Origin: an uncultured Oscillospiraceae bacterium
GTDB lineage: Bacteria; Bacillota; Clostridia; Oscillospirales; Oscillospiraceae
NCBI GenBank assembly: GCA_949841465.1
Contig: CATKZW010000008.1
Span: 1-64,000, forward strand
DNA: 64,000 bases
Direction of reading: 5' to 3'
Shown here one piece after another: positions 40,789-49,489 of this stretch. The position numbers and the translations under genes were made by a program. The notes below the pieces were generated by a model. That model saw only the letters and a program-made list of their open reading frames with translations. It made no database searches and was not told the DNA's origin. How positions within the stretch are numbered: the stretch's first letter is position 1; each line of letters starts with the position of its first letter.

Positions 40789-41782
40789 GGCCGTCGCCTC
40801 CCTCCGGTGTGATGTGGATGCGGAACGACGCGCCGCCGGCGCCCCGGAGCAGCTCCGGCTGGTCGTCCAGAGCGGGGCCCACCGGGGGCGCAAAGGAGCC
40901 CAGCAGGTCGTGCAGGCAGTCGATCTGCTGCTTTTCGTCGGAGACGGTGCGCAGCTGCGGCTGACCGTCCCCGTCCAGCCACAGCATGGCGTGGGGCCGC
41001 TGGACGGCCAGCAGGGCGCGGCTCATGCCCAGCGCCCGGTCCAGCAGCCGGTCCAGCGTTTCAGGCGGTCCAAAGCGGTCCAGGGTGAGCAGGGGCAGGG
41101 GGACCAGGGTGTCCGCCCGCTCCCGGACGATGAGCTCGTCCCACTTGGAGGACAGCTTCCAATGCACCGCCCGCATGGGGTCGCCGGGGCGGTAGTCCCG
41201 CAGGTCGCACTCCTCCCCCGGGCCCATGCGGGCGGCGCTGACGGGGGAGGGACGAGCGCCCAGGCCCTCCGGGATGGAGGGGGGCTCCATGTGGACGGGG
41301 ATGGGCCGGACCAGCATCCGGGCGGGGTGAGGCAGCGCCACCCCCAGGGAGAACAGGCCCAGATAATCGTACACCCAGGCCCGGTCCGCCCGCAGCTCCA
41401 GCAGGCCGCAGTGGGCGGCGGAGACGGTCAGCTCCACCGGACGGCGGCGGGCCACCCCGGACAGCACCAGCTTCCGGCGCTCCTTCTGGCCGGTGAGCAG
41501 GTTTTCCCCGGTGAGGCGGACAGTGAGCCGGGACAGGGGCAGGCCGTTGGGGGACTCTACAGAGGCCAGCCACCGGCCGTCCCCGCCCCGCTCCAGGGCG
41601 GGCGGGGCGGCGGACAGCTCCAGCCTGCACCCCAGCATGCCCGGCAGGGACAGCGCCAGCGACAGCAGGGGCAGGGCAACACACAGGGCCAGCAGGAACT
41701 GGGCCAGGTAGTTTTCGTTGGTGATATGAAACAGCAGCACCCCGAGAAGGGCGAGGCCGTATAATACGCGGCGGAGGATCAT
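40781..41782 (-). CDS. DUF58 domain protein
   Basis: 333 aa. Two N-terminal hydrophobic segments, a beta-rich part and the DUF58 signature GEECDLRDYRPGDPMRAVHWKLSSK near residue 190, with a vWA-like fold after it (PLPLLTLDRFGPPETLDRLLDRAL). Acts as partner of MoxR ATPases. Overlaps the transglutaminase gene and starts three bases after the MoxR stop. Confidence 0.92.
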   Translation of the reverse strand: MILRRVLYGLALLGVLLFHITNENYLAQFLLALCVALPLLSLALSLPGMLGCRLELSAAPPALERGGDGRWLASVESPNGLPLSRLTVRLTGENLLTGQKERRKLVLSGVARRRPVELTVSAAHCGLLELRADRAWVYDYLGLFSLGVALPHPARMLVRPIPVHMEPPSIPEGLGARPSPVSAARMGPGEECDLRDYRPGDPMRAVHWKLSSKWDELIVRERADTLVPLPLLTLDRFGPPETLDRLLDRALGMSRALLAVQRPHAMLWLDGDGQPQLRTVSDEKQQIDCLHDLLGSFAPPVGPALDDQPELLRGAGGASFRIHITPEGGDGHG

Positions 41783-41785
41783 GGC

Positions 41786-42724
41786 TCAGCGCAGGCGGGG
41801 GGCCCGGGTGGCGTTGAGGACCTCCAAGGCGATGTCCACGGCCCGCTGGGGGCCTCCCGCTGCCCCGGCGGGGAGAACCAGCCGGTGGGCGATGGCGTCC
41901 GCCCAGACGAACTTCACGTCCTCCGGGATCACGTAGTCCCGCCCCCGGAGAAAGGCGGAGGACCGGCACAGATTGGCCACCGAGATGGCCGCGCGGGGAC
42001 TTGCCCCTTGGGCCAGCCCCGGATGATCGCGGGTGGCCCGGACCAGCCGGAGGATGTAGTCCAGCACGGCGTCGTCCACAAACACCCGGTCCACCTGGTC
42101 CCGGAGGGCGGCCAGCTGTTCCCGGTCCGCAGCCTGCCGCACCGTGTCCATCAGGCTGCCCCGCATCTTGCGCTGGAGCAGCTCCATCTCGTCCGCCGGA
42201 GCGGGGTAGCCCATGGTCAGGCGCAGGGCGAAGCGGTCCAGCTGGGAGTCGGGCAGCAGCTGGGTGCCGGAGGCCCCGGTGGGGTTCTGGGTGGCGATAA
42301 CCAAAAAGGGGTCTGGGATGGGGTGGGACACGCCGTCCACCGTCACCCGGCCCTCCTCCATGGCCTCCAGCAGGGCGGATTGGGTGCGGCTGGTGGCCCG
42401 GTTCAGCTCGTCGGCCAGGAACAGGTTGCACAGCAGCGCGCCGGGCTGGTACTCCATCTGGCCCGTAGCCTTGTTGTAGAGGGAGAAGCCGGTGAGGTCG
42501 GAGGGCATCACGTCGGGGGTGAACTGCACCCGGCTGTATTTTAGGCCCAGGGCTTTGGAGAAGGCGATGGCCATGGTGGTCTTGCCCACGCCGGGGATGT
42601 CCTCCAGCAGGACGTGCCCCCGGGCCAGCACCGCCATGAGGGTCTTGGCCACGATTTCGTCCTTGCCCACCACGGCCTTTTTTACCTCGCCCACCACCTG
42701 GACGGCCAGTTGATTGTCGTGCAT
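41786..42724 (-). CDS. MoxR-family AAA+ ATPase
   Basis: 312 aa. Walker A EDIPGVGKTTMA, Walker B NLFLADELNRA, ATQNPTGASGTQLLPDSQLDRF (sensor and Arg finger), and SPRAAISVANLCRSSA (sensor 2). ATG 42724 follows AAGGAAGTGAC; the GTG at 42733 is less likely. It probably remodels or inserts metal/cofactors into client proteins of the DUF58/transglutaminase operon. Confidence 0.95.
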   Translation of the reverse strand: MHDNQLAVQVVGEVKKAVVGKDEIVAKTLMAVLARGHVLLEDIPGVGKTTMAIAFSKALGLKYSRVQFTPDVMPSDLTGFSLYNKATGQMEYQPGALLCNLFLADELNRATSRTQSALLEAMEEGRVTVDGVSHPIPDPFLVIATQNPTGASGTQLLPDSQLDRFALRLTMGYPAPADEMELLQRKMRGSLMDTVRQAADREQLAALRDQVDRVFVDDAVLDYILRLVRATRDHPGLAQGASPRAAISVANLCRSSAFLRGRDYVIPEDVKFVWADAIAHRLVLPAGAAGGPQRAVDIALEVLNATRAPRLR

Positions 42725-43064
42725 CGCTGTCACTTCCTTGGGAAAAGTCGGGTATTATTATACCAAAAAAAGCGGGGCTTGAACAGCCCCCTTTATTTCG
42801 TCCGCATGCCCGTCTCATAAAAGGAGGTATAATGCGGTGATAGCAAAGGAAGAAATAAGGGCGCGGATGTCAGAAATAAAGGACCCCAGACACTGGAGCT
42901 ATGCGAAATATCCGTTGGCGGATATCAAAAGTCCATTCATGAAAAGACATGAGACGGACGTGAAAAAATCTCCCGCCCCCATTGGCAGGGCGCGGAAGGT
43001 GTGGTATAATAAACTAAATAACCACCACAGCCGTCCCAATCCCAAATACAAAGGAGCTGCCGAT
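42725..43064. other. Intergenic region between MoxR operon and upp
   Basis: About 340 bases. It holds the leftward promoter region of the MoxR operon (AT-rich around 42755-42765) and the rightward upp promoter. The frame before upp is open from 42837, but its codons look non-coding, and the promoter at 42982-43010 lies inside it. No other gene seen. Confidence 0.6.
42982..43010 (+). promoter_or_regulatory. Promoter of upp
   Basis: TTGGCA (42982-42987), 17 bases, TATAAT (43005-43010), 55 bases upstream of the start codon. Confidence 0.8.
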
Positions 43065-43697
43065 ATGAACGAAAAAGTACACGTAGTGGACCACCCCCTC
43101 CTGTCCCACAAGCTCACCATCCTGCGGGACAAGAACACCTCCACCAAGGACTTCCGAGAGATCGTATCTGAGATCGGGATGCTGCTCACCTATGAGGCCA
43201 CCCGGGACCTCCCCCTGACCACCAAGGAGATCGAAACCCCCATCTGCAAGATGGAGGCTCCCACCCTGAAGGGCAAGAAGTTCGCCGTGGTGCCCATACT
43301 CCGGGCGGGCCTGGGCCTGGTGGACGGCGTGCTGCGCATGGTGCCCTCCGCCCGTGTGGGCCACCTGGGCATGTACCGGGATGAGGAGACTATGGTCCCC
43401 GTGCAGTATTTCTGCAAGATGCCCCGGGACATCGCCGAGCGGGATGTGCTCATCGTGGACCCCATGCTGGCCACCGGCGGCAGCGCCGACGCCGCCATCC
43501 AGATCATCAAGGGCTACGGCTGCCGGAACATCAAGCTGATGGTGCTGGTGGCGGCTCCCAAGGGCATCCAGGTGGTGCAGGACAGCCACCCCGACGTGGA
43601 GATTTACTGCGGCGCGGTGGACCAGGGGCTCAACGAAAACAGCTACATCGTCCCCGGCCTGGGAGACGCGGGCGACCGCATTTTCGGCACGAAGTAA
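43065..43697 (+). CDS. upp: Uracil phosphoribosyltransferase
   Basis: 210 aa. Starts [31 protein letters not shown] and [18 protein letters not shown] (PRPP loop) and [25 protein letters not shown] are diagnostic. Converts uracil and PRPP to UMP. AAAGGAG precedes the chosen ATG; the track extension to 42837 is not coding. Confidence 0.98.
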   Translation: MNEKVHVVDHPLLSHKLTILRDKNTSTKDFREIVSEIGMLLTYEATRDLPLTTKEIETPICKMEAPTLKGKKFAVVPILRAGLGLVDGVLRMVPSARVGHLGMYRDEETMVPVQYFCKMPRDIAERDVLIVDPMLATGGSADAAIQIIKGYGCRNIKLMVLVAAPKGIQVVQDSHPDVEIYCGAVDQGLNENSYIVPGLGDAGDRIFGTK

Positions 43698-43705
43698 GAC
43701 AAACA

Positions 43706-43738
43706 GGAGCCCGCCGGATAACCGGCGGGCTCCTTCTT
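43706..43738 (+). terminator. Terminator of upp
   Basis: GGAGCCCGCCGG, ATAA, CCGGCGGGCTCC then TTCTTT. Confidence 0.92.
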
Positions 43739-43748
43739 TGCCTGCATT

Positions 43749-43910
43749 CTATTTGTTCTGCCTATACAGCTTTTTGAGCTGCTTTTCCGTGTATTCCGTT
43801 CCGTAATACATGTTAATGAACCGCGCCGATCTGTTCCAGCTCCAGTGGTACTGGTCCCTGTACCGGACCAGGGTGGGGAGGATGTACTCGTCCATGATGA
43901 TCGCCGTCAT
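43749..43910 (-). CDS. Small hypothetical protein, 53 aa
   Basis: ATG 43910 with AAAGGAG at good spacing; the track start further upstream lacks one. Aromatic and basic (RYRDQYHWSWNRSARFINMYYG, then KQLKKLYRQNK). Looks like a small DNA- or protein-binding peptide with a C-terminal helix; no family recognised. Confidence 0.6.
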   Translation of the reverse strand: MTAIIMDEYILPTLVRYRDQYHWSWNRSARFINMYYGTEYTEKQLKKLYRQNK

Positions 43911-44046
43911 GTGCAGGGCTCCTTTCACGCCGTGTACCATCTGTCGGGCGACCGGTTCCGACGTTGTTTGATGGATTCTATTGTAGCACCGTTTCCACCG
44001 GAATATCAAGACAGGCACTCAAATTTTGGGTAAGCCAGGCGAAAAG

Positions 44047-44076
44047 AAGGGGGAACAGGTCTCCCCGTTCCCCCTT
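44047..44076. terminator. Terminator after the BFD-like gene
   Basis: AAGGGGGAAC and GTTCCCCCTT around AGGTCTCCCC. Nearly the same hairpin stands behind the complete rubrerythrin at 55282-55309. Confidence 0.8.
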
Positions 44077-44099
44077 AAGCAGACTTAATTCTGCGGCGC

Positions 44100-44276
44100 T
44101 TACTTCTTGAACTGCTCCACCAGCTCGGCCACCTTGTCCACGCAGCCGCCGCAGTGGGTGCCGGCACCGGTGGCTTCCTGGACGGCCTCCAGGGTGGTGT
44201 GGCCGGCCTCGACGGCGGCCTTGATGTCACCTGCGGTGACGCCGCCGCAGAAGCATACGGTCTCGTTGAGATCCAT
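44100..44276 (-). CDS. BFD-like [2Fe-2S]-binding protein, 58 aa
   Basis: Below the track size. MDLNETVCFCGGVTAGDIKAA.., then GTHCGGCVDKV: the CxC...CxxC arrangement of the BFD/Fer2_BFD [2Fe-2S] domain. Such small proteins serve as electron-transfer or iron-release partners. Before element 3 arrived it lay directly downstream of rubrerythrin, so it was probably cotranscribed with it. Confidence 0.85.
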   Translation of the reverse strand: MDLNETVCFCGGVTAGDIKAAVEAGHTTLEAVQEATGAGTHCGGCVDKVAELVEQFKK

Positions 44277-44297
44277 CAGATATACCCTCCGGACGAC

Positions 44298-44570
44298 TTA
44301 CTTAAAGTACCGCTCCAGCAGGCCCTTCAGCGCCTTGCCGTGGCGGGCCTCGTCCCGGGCCATCTCGTGGACGGTGTCGTGGATGGCGTCCAGGTTGTTC
44401 TTCTTGGCGCAGGCGGCCAGGTCAAACTTGCCCTTGGTGGCGCCGAACTCGCAGTCCACCCGCCAGGCCAGGTTCTTGGCGGTGTCGGTGGTCATGTTGG
44501 GCTCCAGCTCCTCGCCCAGCAGCTCGGCGAACTTGGCGGCGTGCTCGGCCTCCTCATAGGCGGCCTTCTC
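44298..44570 (-). pseudogene. Displaced 3' end of the host rubrerythrin gene
   Basis: 91 codons from [21 protein letters not shown] to the stop at 44298, matching the complete copy at 55338-55610 with about four amino-acid changes. It lacks the rubredoxin domain and the first half of the ferritin-like domain. Its open frame extends 93 bases into element 3 (to 44663), but that part is unrelated. It is the host gene end cut off by integration. Confidence 0.9.
44509..44570 (-). repeat. 62-base direct repeat: element 3 attachment site, left copy
   Basis: TCCTCGCCCAGC...GGCCTTCTC is identical to 55549-55610. It encodes [19 protein letters not shown], the di-iron EEAEH motif of rubrerythrin. Crossover must lie within it; left of it the two copies differ by scattered substitutions. 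Confidence 0.88.
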
Positions 44571-44575
44571 TGCCA

Positions 44576-44609
44576 AAACGACAAACGCCGTTCCCGGCGT
44601 TTGTCGTTT
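44576..44609. repeat. 15-base perfect inverted repeat at the left end of element 3
   Basis: AAACGACAAACGCCG and CGGCGTTTGTCGTTT around TTCC, five bases inside the element. Either a terminator for transcription out of the element or a protein-binding site. Confidence 0.6.
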
Positions 44610-44639
44610 CAGCGCCGGGTTGCTCACATGCCCCAGGGC

Positions 44640-44700
44640 AGTTGCACAAGTGCAAGTTTTCACATGGAATATTTGGATAAAAGTTGCACTCGAAATTACA
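44640..44700. promoter_or_regulatory. Candidate integrase arm sites, left end of element 3
   Basis: GTTGCACAAGTGCAAG and a further AGTTGCACT lie upstream of the integrase. The right end (55191-55272) has AGTGCAA, AAGTTGCACATGTGAAA, GAGTTGCACA and CTTGCACA. Repeated TTGCAC on both ends of a tyrosine-recombinase element suggests arm-type binding sites. Confidence 0.55.
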
Positions 44701-44719
44701 CATTTCGGGAGGCAACAAC

Positions 44720-45931
44720 ATGGGAAAGCAAAATGACGCGGGAGTATTCCAGTTGGAAAGTGGGCTGTGGGCTTTTCGTTATACGTTCACCCGTGACGGG
44801 AAACGCATATCGAAACAGGGTAGCAAGGACGAAAACGGCTGTCCGCTGAAAACAAAACGGGCTGCAATCAGGGCGCGGCAAAAGGCGGTGGATGATGAAC
44901 AGAACGCCCGCAAGCCAAAGCCCACGGTCAGAAAGACGGTGGCGGAGGTCTATCAAGAGTATTGCGAAAAGGGGCGGAGCGGCAAAGCATACAATACCAT
45001 TCGCAAGCAAGAAAGCCTGTGGGTCAATCACCTGTGCGCCGCTTTTGGTAAACGGTACATTGATGAAATCAGCGCGGCGGAGGTTGTAGACTACTTGACC
45101 GAACTGTACTATAACCGGGGGCTGTCCTATCGCTATGTAGAAAGTTTCTTGAAAATGTTCTACCTGATTTTCGGTCAGGCGTATTCCCGTAACTATCTGG
45201 CTGTGGATAGCTACAATAAGCTGTGTGCCAACAAGGACACGAAAATCCACATGCCAAAGCTGAAAACCGATGATGATATTGATATTGTGGCGTTCAGCCG
45301 GGAGGAACTTGTGATTTTGGATGATTATTTCCGGGGGACGAACGCGGAAACGGCTTACATGCTGGGGCGGTTCTGCGGGCTGCGTATCAATGAGTGTTTC
45401 GGGCTGAAATGGGAAAATGTAGATGTGGAGGGCGGCACGATTTTGATTGACCGTCAAATGCAATACCAGGATGGGCTTATCAAGCTGGTGCCGCTGAAAA
45501 CCCGCAACGCCAGACGGACGATCTACATGTGCGACAAATTGAAAGTGTATTTCAAGGAATTGGCGCGGCGGCGGTCAGAGGATGAAATTCAATTTGCCGC
45601 GCTGCGGGAACAGAATCGGCGGCAGATTGAGGACTTGGGCGGCAAGCAGATTTTTTCCACGGAGCTTGTCAACTGTCTGCCTAACGGGAAAATCCAGACG
45701 GTAAACTCCATGAAATACCCCACGCGGGAAATCAAGGCCCGGTTTCATATTGACTTCAAATATCACCACCTGCGGCACACCTACGGCACGTTGATGGCGG
45801 AAATGAATACGCCCACCCATTTACTATGCAATCAGATGGGGCACGGGAATATACAGGTGACGCAACGGTATTATATCGCCGTGTCAAAGTCGGGGGTCAA
45901 TATCCTGCAAGGCAATTTGAACATGCTCTAA
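44720..45931 (+). CDS. int: Tyrosine integrase of element 3
   Basis: 403 aa. An AP2-like arm-binding domain (about 5-60), a SAM-like core-binding domain (about 70-170) and the catalytic domain with Arg in [29 protein letters not shown] (H-x-x-R), [12 protein letters not shown] (His/Tyr). All five catalytic positions are visible. ATG 44720 has CGGGAGG upstream. Located next to attL, as in Tn916-type elements. Confidence 0.95.
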   Translation: MGKQNDAGVFQLESGLWAFRYTFTRDGKRISKQGSKDENGCPLKTKRAAIRARQKAVDDEQNARKPKPTVRKTVAEVYQEYCEKGRSGKAYNTIRKQESLWVNHLCAAFGKRYIDEISAAEVVDYLTELYYNRGLSYRYVESFLKMFYLIFGQAYSRNYLAVDSYNKLCANKDTKIHMPKLKTDDDIDIVAFSREELVILDDYFRGTNAETAYMLGRFCGLRINECFGLKWENVDVEGGTILIDRQMQYQDGLIKLVPLKTRNARRTIYMCDKLKVYFKELARRRSEDEIQFAALREQNRRQIEDLGGKQIFSTELVNCLPNGKIQTVNSMKYPTREIKARFHIDFKYHHLRHTYGTLMAEMNTPTHLLCNQMGHGNIQVTQRYYIAVSKSGVNILQGNLNML

Positions 45932-45944
45932 GAACTTCCTACAA

Positions 45945-45981
45945 GAAAGCAGATAGAAACGGAAAGTTTCTATCTGCTTTC
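45945..45981. terminator. Convergent terminator between integrase and WYL gene
   Basis: GAAAGCAGATAGAAAC, GGAAA, GTTTCTATCTGCTTTC. Confidence 0.85.
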
Positions 45982-45992
45982 ATCATCCTTTA

Positions 45993-47018
45993 TCAAGTTT
46001 CGTATCTCTCGGAAATGTCTTTCAAGAACTTTTGCATATCCTCCACCACATCGGGGGGATTGATAATCTTGGCCCTTTTCCGAAAACCACACACCCATGA
46101 AAAGAATTGGTCGCTTATCTCTACATCGGCGGTCACTACAAAATGCCGCTCCCCGTCTGGCCTGTAAAATACATCGGGGGCCGTTCCAAACCGTTCTATT
46201 GCGGTGTCCAACAGAGGATTGATAAAGCGCACACTGACGCGCTTTTGCTGGCCTCCATACATGGAGAACGTGCGGCGGGTGTATGTTTCCATGTCGATAG
46301 CTGCAAAGGCTTCTGCGCCCTCTCTTGGCTCGTCCAGGGCCTTTACTTCTTTCATGCGGTCAACACGATATGTCCGCATATCCTGGGCCGTATCGTCATA
46401 GGCCAGCAGATAATAATTGCCCTCGTTAATCAGCAGCTTATAGGGGCTGACCTTGTAGGCGGTTCCCCTGCGGCGTTCCACTTGGGATTTGTCATTTTGT
46501 AGGGTGTACTTCAAATATTTGAAACTGATTTTCTGCGGGGGCTTGGGTTTGCCATTCTCTTTGGCAGACATGGCAGCTTGGATAATGCCGATAATCAACA
46601 GAATATCTTTGCGGGTGGTCTTTACCCGGTCGCATAGAAAAACTTCCCGTTGTAATTCCTCGGCCTGGTAGCCGCTGCAAAATTCGGCTATCGTGGAAAC
46701 AAGCTCTTTCGCCTTGGAGGCGGAAATAAACTTTGCTGCATGAACACATTCCGCCAGTAGCCGTAAATCATCAAATTCAAATTGTCGGGATAATAGGCGG
46801 TATTTTCCGCCTTGGCCCCCAGCTATGTCCATGCCGAACACATCACGGAGGGCGGCAATATCGCGGTAAATGGCGCGGCGTTCTGATTCAATACCACATT
46901 CGTTTTTAAGATAGTCGGTAATGTCCCCGGCTGTGACGGGGTGGTTTTCGTCTGAATTTTCCAAAAAGAATTTAGCTACATAAAGCGTTTTCACTTTTTG
47001 ATTTTCCGATTTTGCCAT
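45993..47018 (-). CDS. WYL-domain transcriptional regulator of element 3
   Basis: 341 aa. Winged helix (TAGDITDYLKNECGIESERRAIYRDI), WYL domain (YKVSPYKLLINEGNYYLLAYDD, TYRVDRMKEV) and WCX C-terminus (VSVRFINPLLDTAIERFG). Same architecture as the host WYL protein at 61024-62058. WYL proteins sense nucleic acids or ligands and often control mobile elements and defence genes. Confidence 0.92.
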   Translation of the reverse strand: MAKSENQKVKTLYVAKFFLENSDENHPVTAGDITDYLKNECGIESERRAIYRDIAALRDVFGMDIAGGQGGKYRLLSRQFEFDDLRLLAECVHAAKFISASKAKELVSTIAEFCSGYQAEELQREVFLCDRVKTTRKDILLIIGIIQAAMSAKENGKPKPPQKISFKYLKYTLQNDKSQVERRRGTAYKVSPYKLLINEGNYYLLAYDDTAQDMRTYRVDRMKEVKALDEPREGAEAFAAIDMETYTRRTFSMYGGQQKRVSVRFINPLLDTAIERFGTAPDVFYRPDGERHFVVTADVEISDQFFSWVCGFRKRAKIINPPDVVEDMQKFLKDISERYET

Positions 47019-47096
47019 TCCGGGGCCTCCCCTCCCTGTACTTTATATGGTACATCATACCCCCAAACCGCCGATATGTCAATGAACGGGGGCCGC

Positions 47097-47696
47097 TCAT
47101 GCAGAGCGGTCCCCGTTTATCATGCCGATATACTTATAAACCGTTGTGCGGCTCAAATTGCACACCCGCGCTAACTCGCTGACGTTCAGACTTCCAGCGG
47201 CAAAGGCGGGATAATGGCGGAAGAAGATGGGCGGTATATCCTCGGCGGTGGTCTGTGGCCTCCCGATTTGTTTCCCTTTGGCTTTTGCATTTGCCATTCC
47301 AGATCGGACGCGGGCGCGTATCATGGAAAGTTCTAACTGACTGAATACCCCAGCCATTTGCAAAAATGCCTCGCTCATGGGGTCGGCCTGTCCGTTACGG
47401 CAATCAAGGGTGATACTGCCTATAATTTGCAATCGCAGGTGTTTTGTGCTCACCGTGTCGATAATCTCACATAGCTGCTGTGTGCTGCGGGCCAGCCGGG
47501 GGACTTCCAGCGTGATAATACTGTCCCCGGCCTGGGCCTGTTCCAGCATGGCCCGCTGCTGGCTCTTGATTTTGCTGTCCCCGTGTTCGTACTCCAAAAA
47601 TATCTGTTCTGCTCCCGCCGCTTTCAATTCGCGGACTTGCCTGTTTATGTCCTGTTTGCTCTCATTGGTGGAGCAACGCGCATATCCGTATATCAT
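47097..47696 (-). CDS. Small serine recombinase (resolvase) of element 3
   Basis: 199 aa. MIYGYARCSTNESKQDINRQ with catalytic Ser, LEVPRLARSTQQLCEII, E helix (FSQLELSMIRARVRSGMANA) and C-terminal HTH (LNVSELARVCNLSRTTVYKYI). A hairpin GGGGnCCGCTC/GAGCGGnCCCC overlaps its stop codon and should terminate transcription. Confidence 0.92.
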   Translation of the reverse strand: MIYGYARCSTNESKQDINRQVRELKAAGAEQIFLEYEHGDSKIKSQQRAMLEQAQAGDSIITLEVPRLARSTQQLCEIIDTVSTKHLRLQIIGSITLDCRNGQADPMSEAFLQMAGVFSQLELSMIRARVRSGMANAKAKGKQIGRPQTTAEDIPPIFFRHYPAFAAGSLNVSELARVCNLSRTTVYKYIGMINGDRSA

Positions 47697-47745
47697 ATTA
47701 TGTCCCCCTTTACGGGGGCGGGGATTGCTCCCCGCCCTGTGTATG

Positions 47746-48393
47746 TTACCCGGCAACTACCATTTGCGCGTCACAGTCTAAACAAGCGATATTGACCGTT
47801 TTCGTGGCCCGGACAGAATTTCCGCAACAGGGGCAAATATACTTTCTCGTGCTGGACGGTCGGCGCGGCGGGGTCGTTCCTGTGCCGCTGTGCATCCCCG
47901 TCCCGGTGACTTGAAAACCGCTGTATTCGTTTCTGTTAATCAGAATGTCGGTCAAGCCATTTTCAAGGATGAAGTCTAACAGGGCTTCGCCGGGGGCGGT
48001 ATGTGACCAACCGTATTTGTCGCTGTGGGTAACAATCAGGCCGTGGGCCTCGGCTGCGGCCTTAAACTTTTTGTTGTGGTATGTGTTCCCACGGCTGCAA
48101 TCCTGTATCCCGTTCTCATAATTGAAATAGTGTACCATTTCATGTAACAGGGTGGCAGCTACTTCTTCGATGGGCCGTGCCAGCGTTCCCGCGCCGATGT
48201 TGATTTCGTGCGTATCGCCAACGGCGGAAACCCATGTATTGTCACGCAGGGAAAAGTGACCGTATGCGCGGGGTGTGGACTGAATGGTGATGGTGGGCCT
48301 TGAAAGCGTACCTTCAAAAAATTCGGCGTTCAGCATGTCGAACATTTTATTGAGATACCCGGCTACCCGATTATAGCTTGTCAACTGTTTCAT
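47746..48393 (-). CDS. SprT-like metalloprotease-domain protein
   Basis: 215 aa. LLHEMVHYFNYENG carries the HExxH zinc motif, preceded by EINIGAGTL and followed by a C-terminal zinc ribbon (YICPCCGNSV...IACLDCDAQ). SprT-like proteins in phages and mobile elements may cut DNA-protein crosslinks or substrates unknown. Its start has AAAGGAG. Confidence 0.88.
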   Translation of the reverse strand: MKQLTSYNRVAGYLNKMFDMLNAEFFEGTLSRPTITIQSTPRAYGHFSLRDNTWVSAVGDTHEINIGAGTLARPIEEVAATLLHEMVHYFNYENGIQDCSRGNTYHNKKFKAAAEAHGLIVTHSDKYGWSHTAPGEALLDFILENGLTDILINRNEYSGFQVTGTGMHSGTGTTPPRRPSSTRKYICPCCGNSVRATKTVNIACLDCDAQMVVAG

Positions 48394-48425
48394 TTCTGAT
48401 TTTCTCCTTTATATCTTGATTTTTG

Positions 48426-48460
48426 GGAGAGGGCAAGCTATAATGTTTCTTGCCCTCTCC
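48426..48460. terminator. Hairpin between small gene and SprT gene
   Basis: GGAGAGGGCAAG and CTTGCCCTCTCC around an AT-rich loop; may end the leftward transcript of the 92-aa gene. Confidence 0.6.
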
Positions 48461-48524
48461 ATGTTCGGCGGGGGTGGGGCCTCTTGCGTGGTGCTTTGGT
48501 CGGCTGTCACGCAAGGGCCTTTTC

Positions 48525-48803
48525 TCATGCGCTGATAGAAAAGCGGCGGCTGGAAACGGCTTTCGTATAGGCTTTGTAAACGTCCGGCATAACCTTTTTG
48601 AAAGACGTGGTATCGAACCGATTAGAGATAACGGAAGTCCAGCGGACGATATACTGTCCAGCGGTCAATTCCTCTGTTTCCTGTTCCAGCATTTCAGCCT
48701 TGATACTGTCGCGGATGGCTTCGGCCTCGGCCTTGGCTTCTTCAATGACGGCCTCCCATTCGTTGAGGGCTTCAATCTTGGCTACCAATTCATTTCTGCT
48801 CAT
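48525..48803 (-). CDS. Hypothetical protein, 92 aa
   Basis: ATG 48803 with AAAGGAG. Acidic coiled-coil N-terminus (MSRNELVAKIEALNEWEAVIEEAKAEAEAIRDSI) and a C-terminal part with RWTSVISNRFDTTSFKK. Resembles small phage-type accessory proteins; function unknown. It is divergent from the XRE gene at 49016. Confidence 0.7.
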   Translation of the reverse strand: MSRNELVAKIEALNEWEAVIEEAKAEAEAIRDSIKAEMLEQETEELTAGQYIVRWTSVISNRFDTTSFKKVMPDVYKAYTKAVSSRRFSISA

Positions 48804-48865
48804 GTTCAAATCTCCTTTTGTTTTATTGGGGTGTTCCCCTTAACTGATTATTATTTTACACTATT

Positions 48866-48946
48866 TTCTGTGTAAATGCAATTCGCAATTTACACAAAAT
48901 TCTGTGTAAATCTTTGTTGATATTTTACATTGATTTCTGTGTAAAT
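48866..48946. promoter_or_regulatory. Three direct repeats TTCTGTGTAAAT, candidate repressor operators
   Basis: Copies at 48866, 48900 and 48935, spaced 34-35 bases, with extra half-sites TTTACAC on the other strand (48854, 48889). They fill the divergent region between the 92-aa gene and the XRE gene, the layout of a phage-like switch. Confidence 0.75.
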
Positions 48947-49015
48947 CTGTGCTACAATAAGGACAATGGAAAAGGGCCGCAATTTTTCAGCGGCCCCCGA
49001 ATGGGAGGAAATACA

Positions 49016-49225
49016 ATGGGTATCAAATACAAGATTGACATTATCGCCGCTCTGAAAAAAGCGGGGTACAATACCAGCACTTTACGAAAAGATAAATTGC
49101 TGTCGGAGGGCGTGATACAGGCCCTTAGAGAAAGCAAGTATATTTCTTTGCAGAATGTTTCCAAAATCTGTGAACTGCTGGACTGCCAACCGGGGGACTT
49201 GCTGGAATACGTCAAAGAGGGGTAG
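49016..49225 (+). CDS. XRE/Cro-type repressor, 69 aa
   Basis: A Cro/CI-like HTH of the YvaO/Cro type (DIIAALKKAGYNTSTLRKDKLLSEGVIQALRESKYISLQNVSKICELLDCQPGDLLEYV). ATG 49016 has GGGAGG. It likely binds the repeats just upstream and regulates itself and the leftward genes. Confidence 0.85.
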   Translation: MGIKYKIDIIAALKKAGYNTSTLRKDKLLSEGVIQALRESKYISLQNVSKICELLDCQPGDLLEYVKEG

Positions 49226-49384
49226 TGTTCACAAAAAGGCTGCTTTGTTTTCGTGGACAAAATCGCCCCTAATACCGGGGATATTTGCCCCGTTTCCGCC
49301 CTTGTGCAAGTGTTCACAAAACCATCTGTTTTATTGAACAGGCTCCGCGCCGCTGCGCAGCCTGTCAGAATGGAGGATTGCCCC

Positions 49385-49489
49385 ATGTTTTCAGATACAG
49401 ACTTGCCCCTTGCCCTTATCATGGAAGAAATTCTTGGATGGGAAAAGAAAGAAGATAGCGACACGGAAAAAGAAGATTCTGCAAGTTAG
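49385..49489 (+). CDS. Candidate small acidic protein, 34 aa
   Basis: ATG 49385 with GGAGG eight bases upstream. MFSDTDLPLALIMEEILG then a highly acidic tail (KKEDSDTEKEDSAS). No family; the longer track ORF from 49253 lacks a ribosome site. Confidence 0.4.
   Translation: MFSDTDLPLALIMEEILGWEKKEDSDTEKEDSAS

Noticed and set aside
39406-40812. 468-aa plus-strand ORF opposite the transglutaminase gene
   Set aside because: Shadow of the TgpA-like gene; no ribosome site, low-complexity Gly/Gln/Arg composition.
42837-43064. Long N-terminal extension of upp
   Set aside because: The upp promoter and ribosome site lie within it, and Upp homologues begin near the chosen ATG.
44298-44663. A functional short rubrerythrin-like protein of 121 aa
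   Set aside because: The N-terminal 31 residues come from the element end across a perfect hairpin, no ribosome site is visible and half of the di-iron domain is missing.
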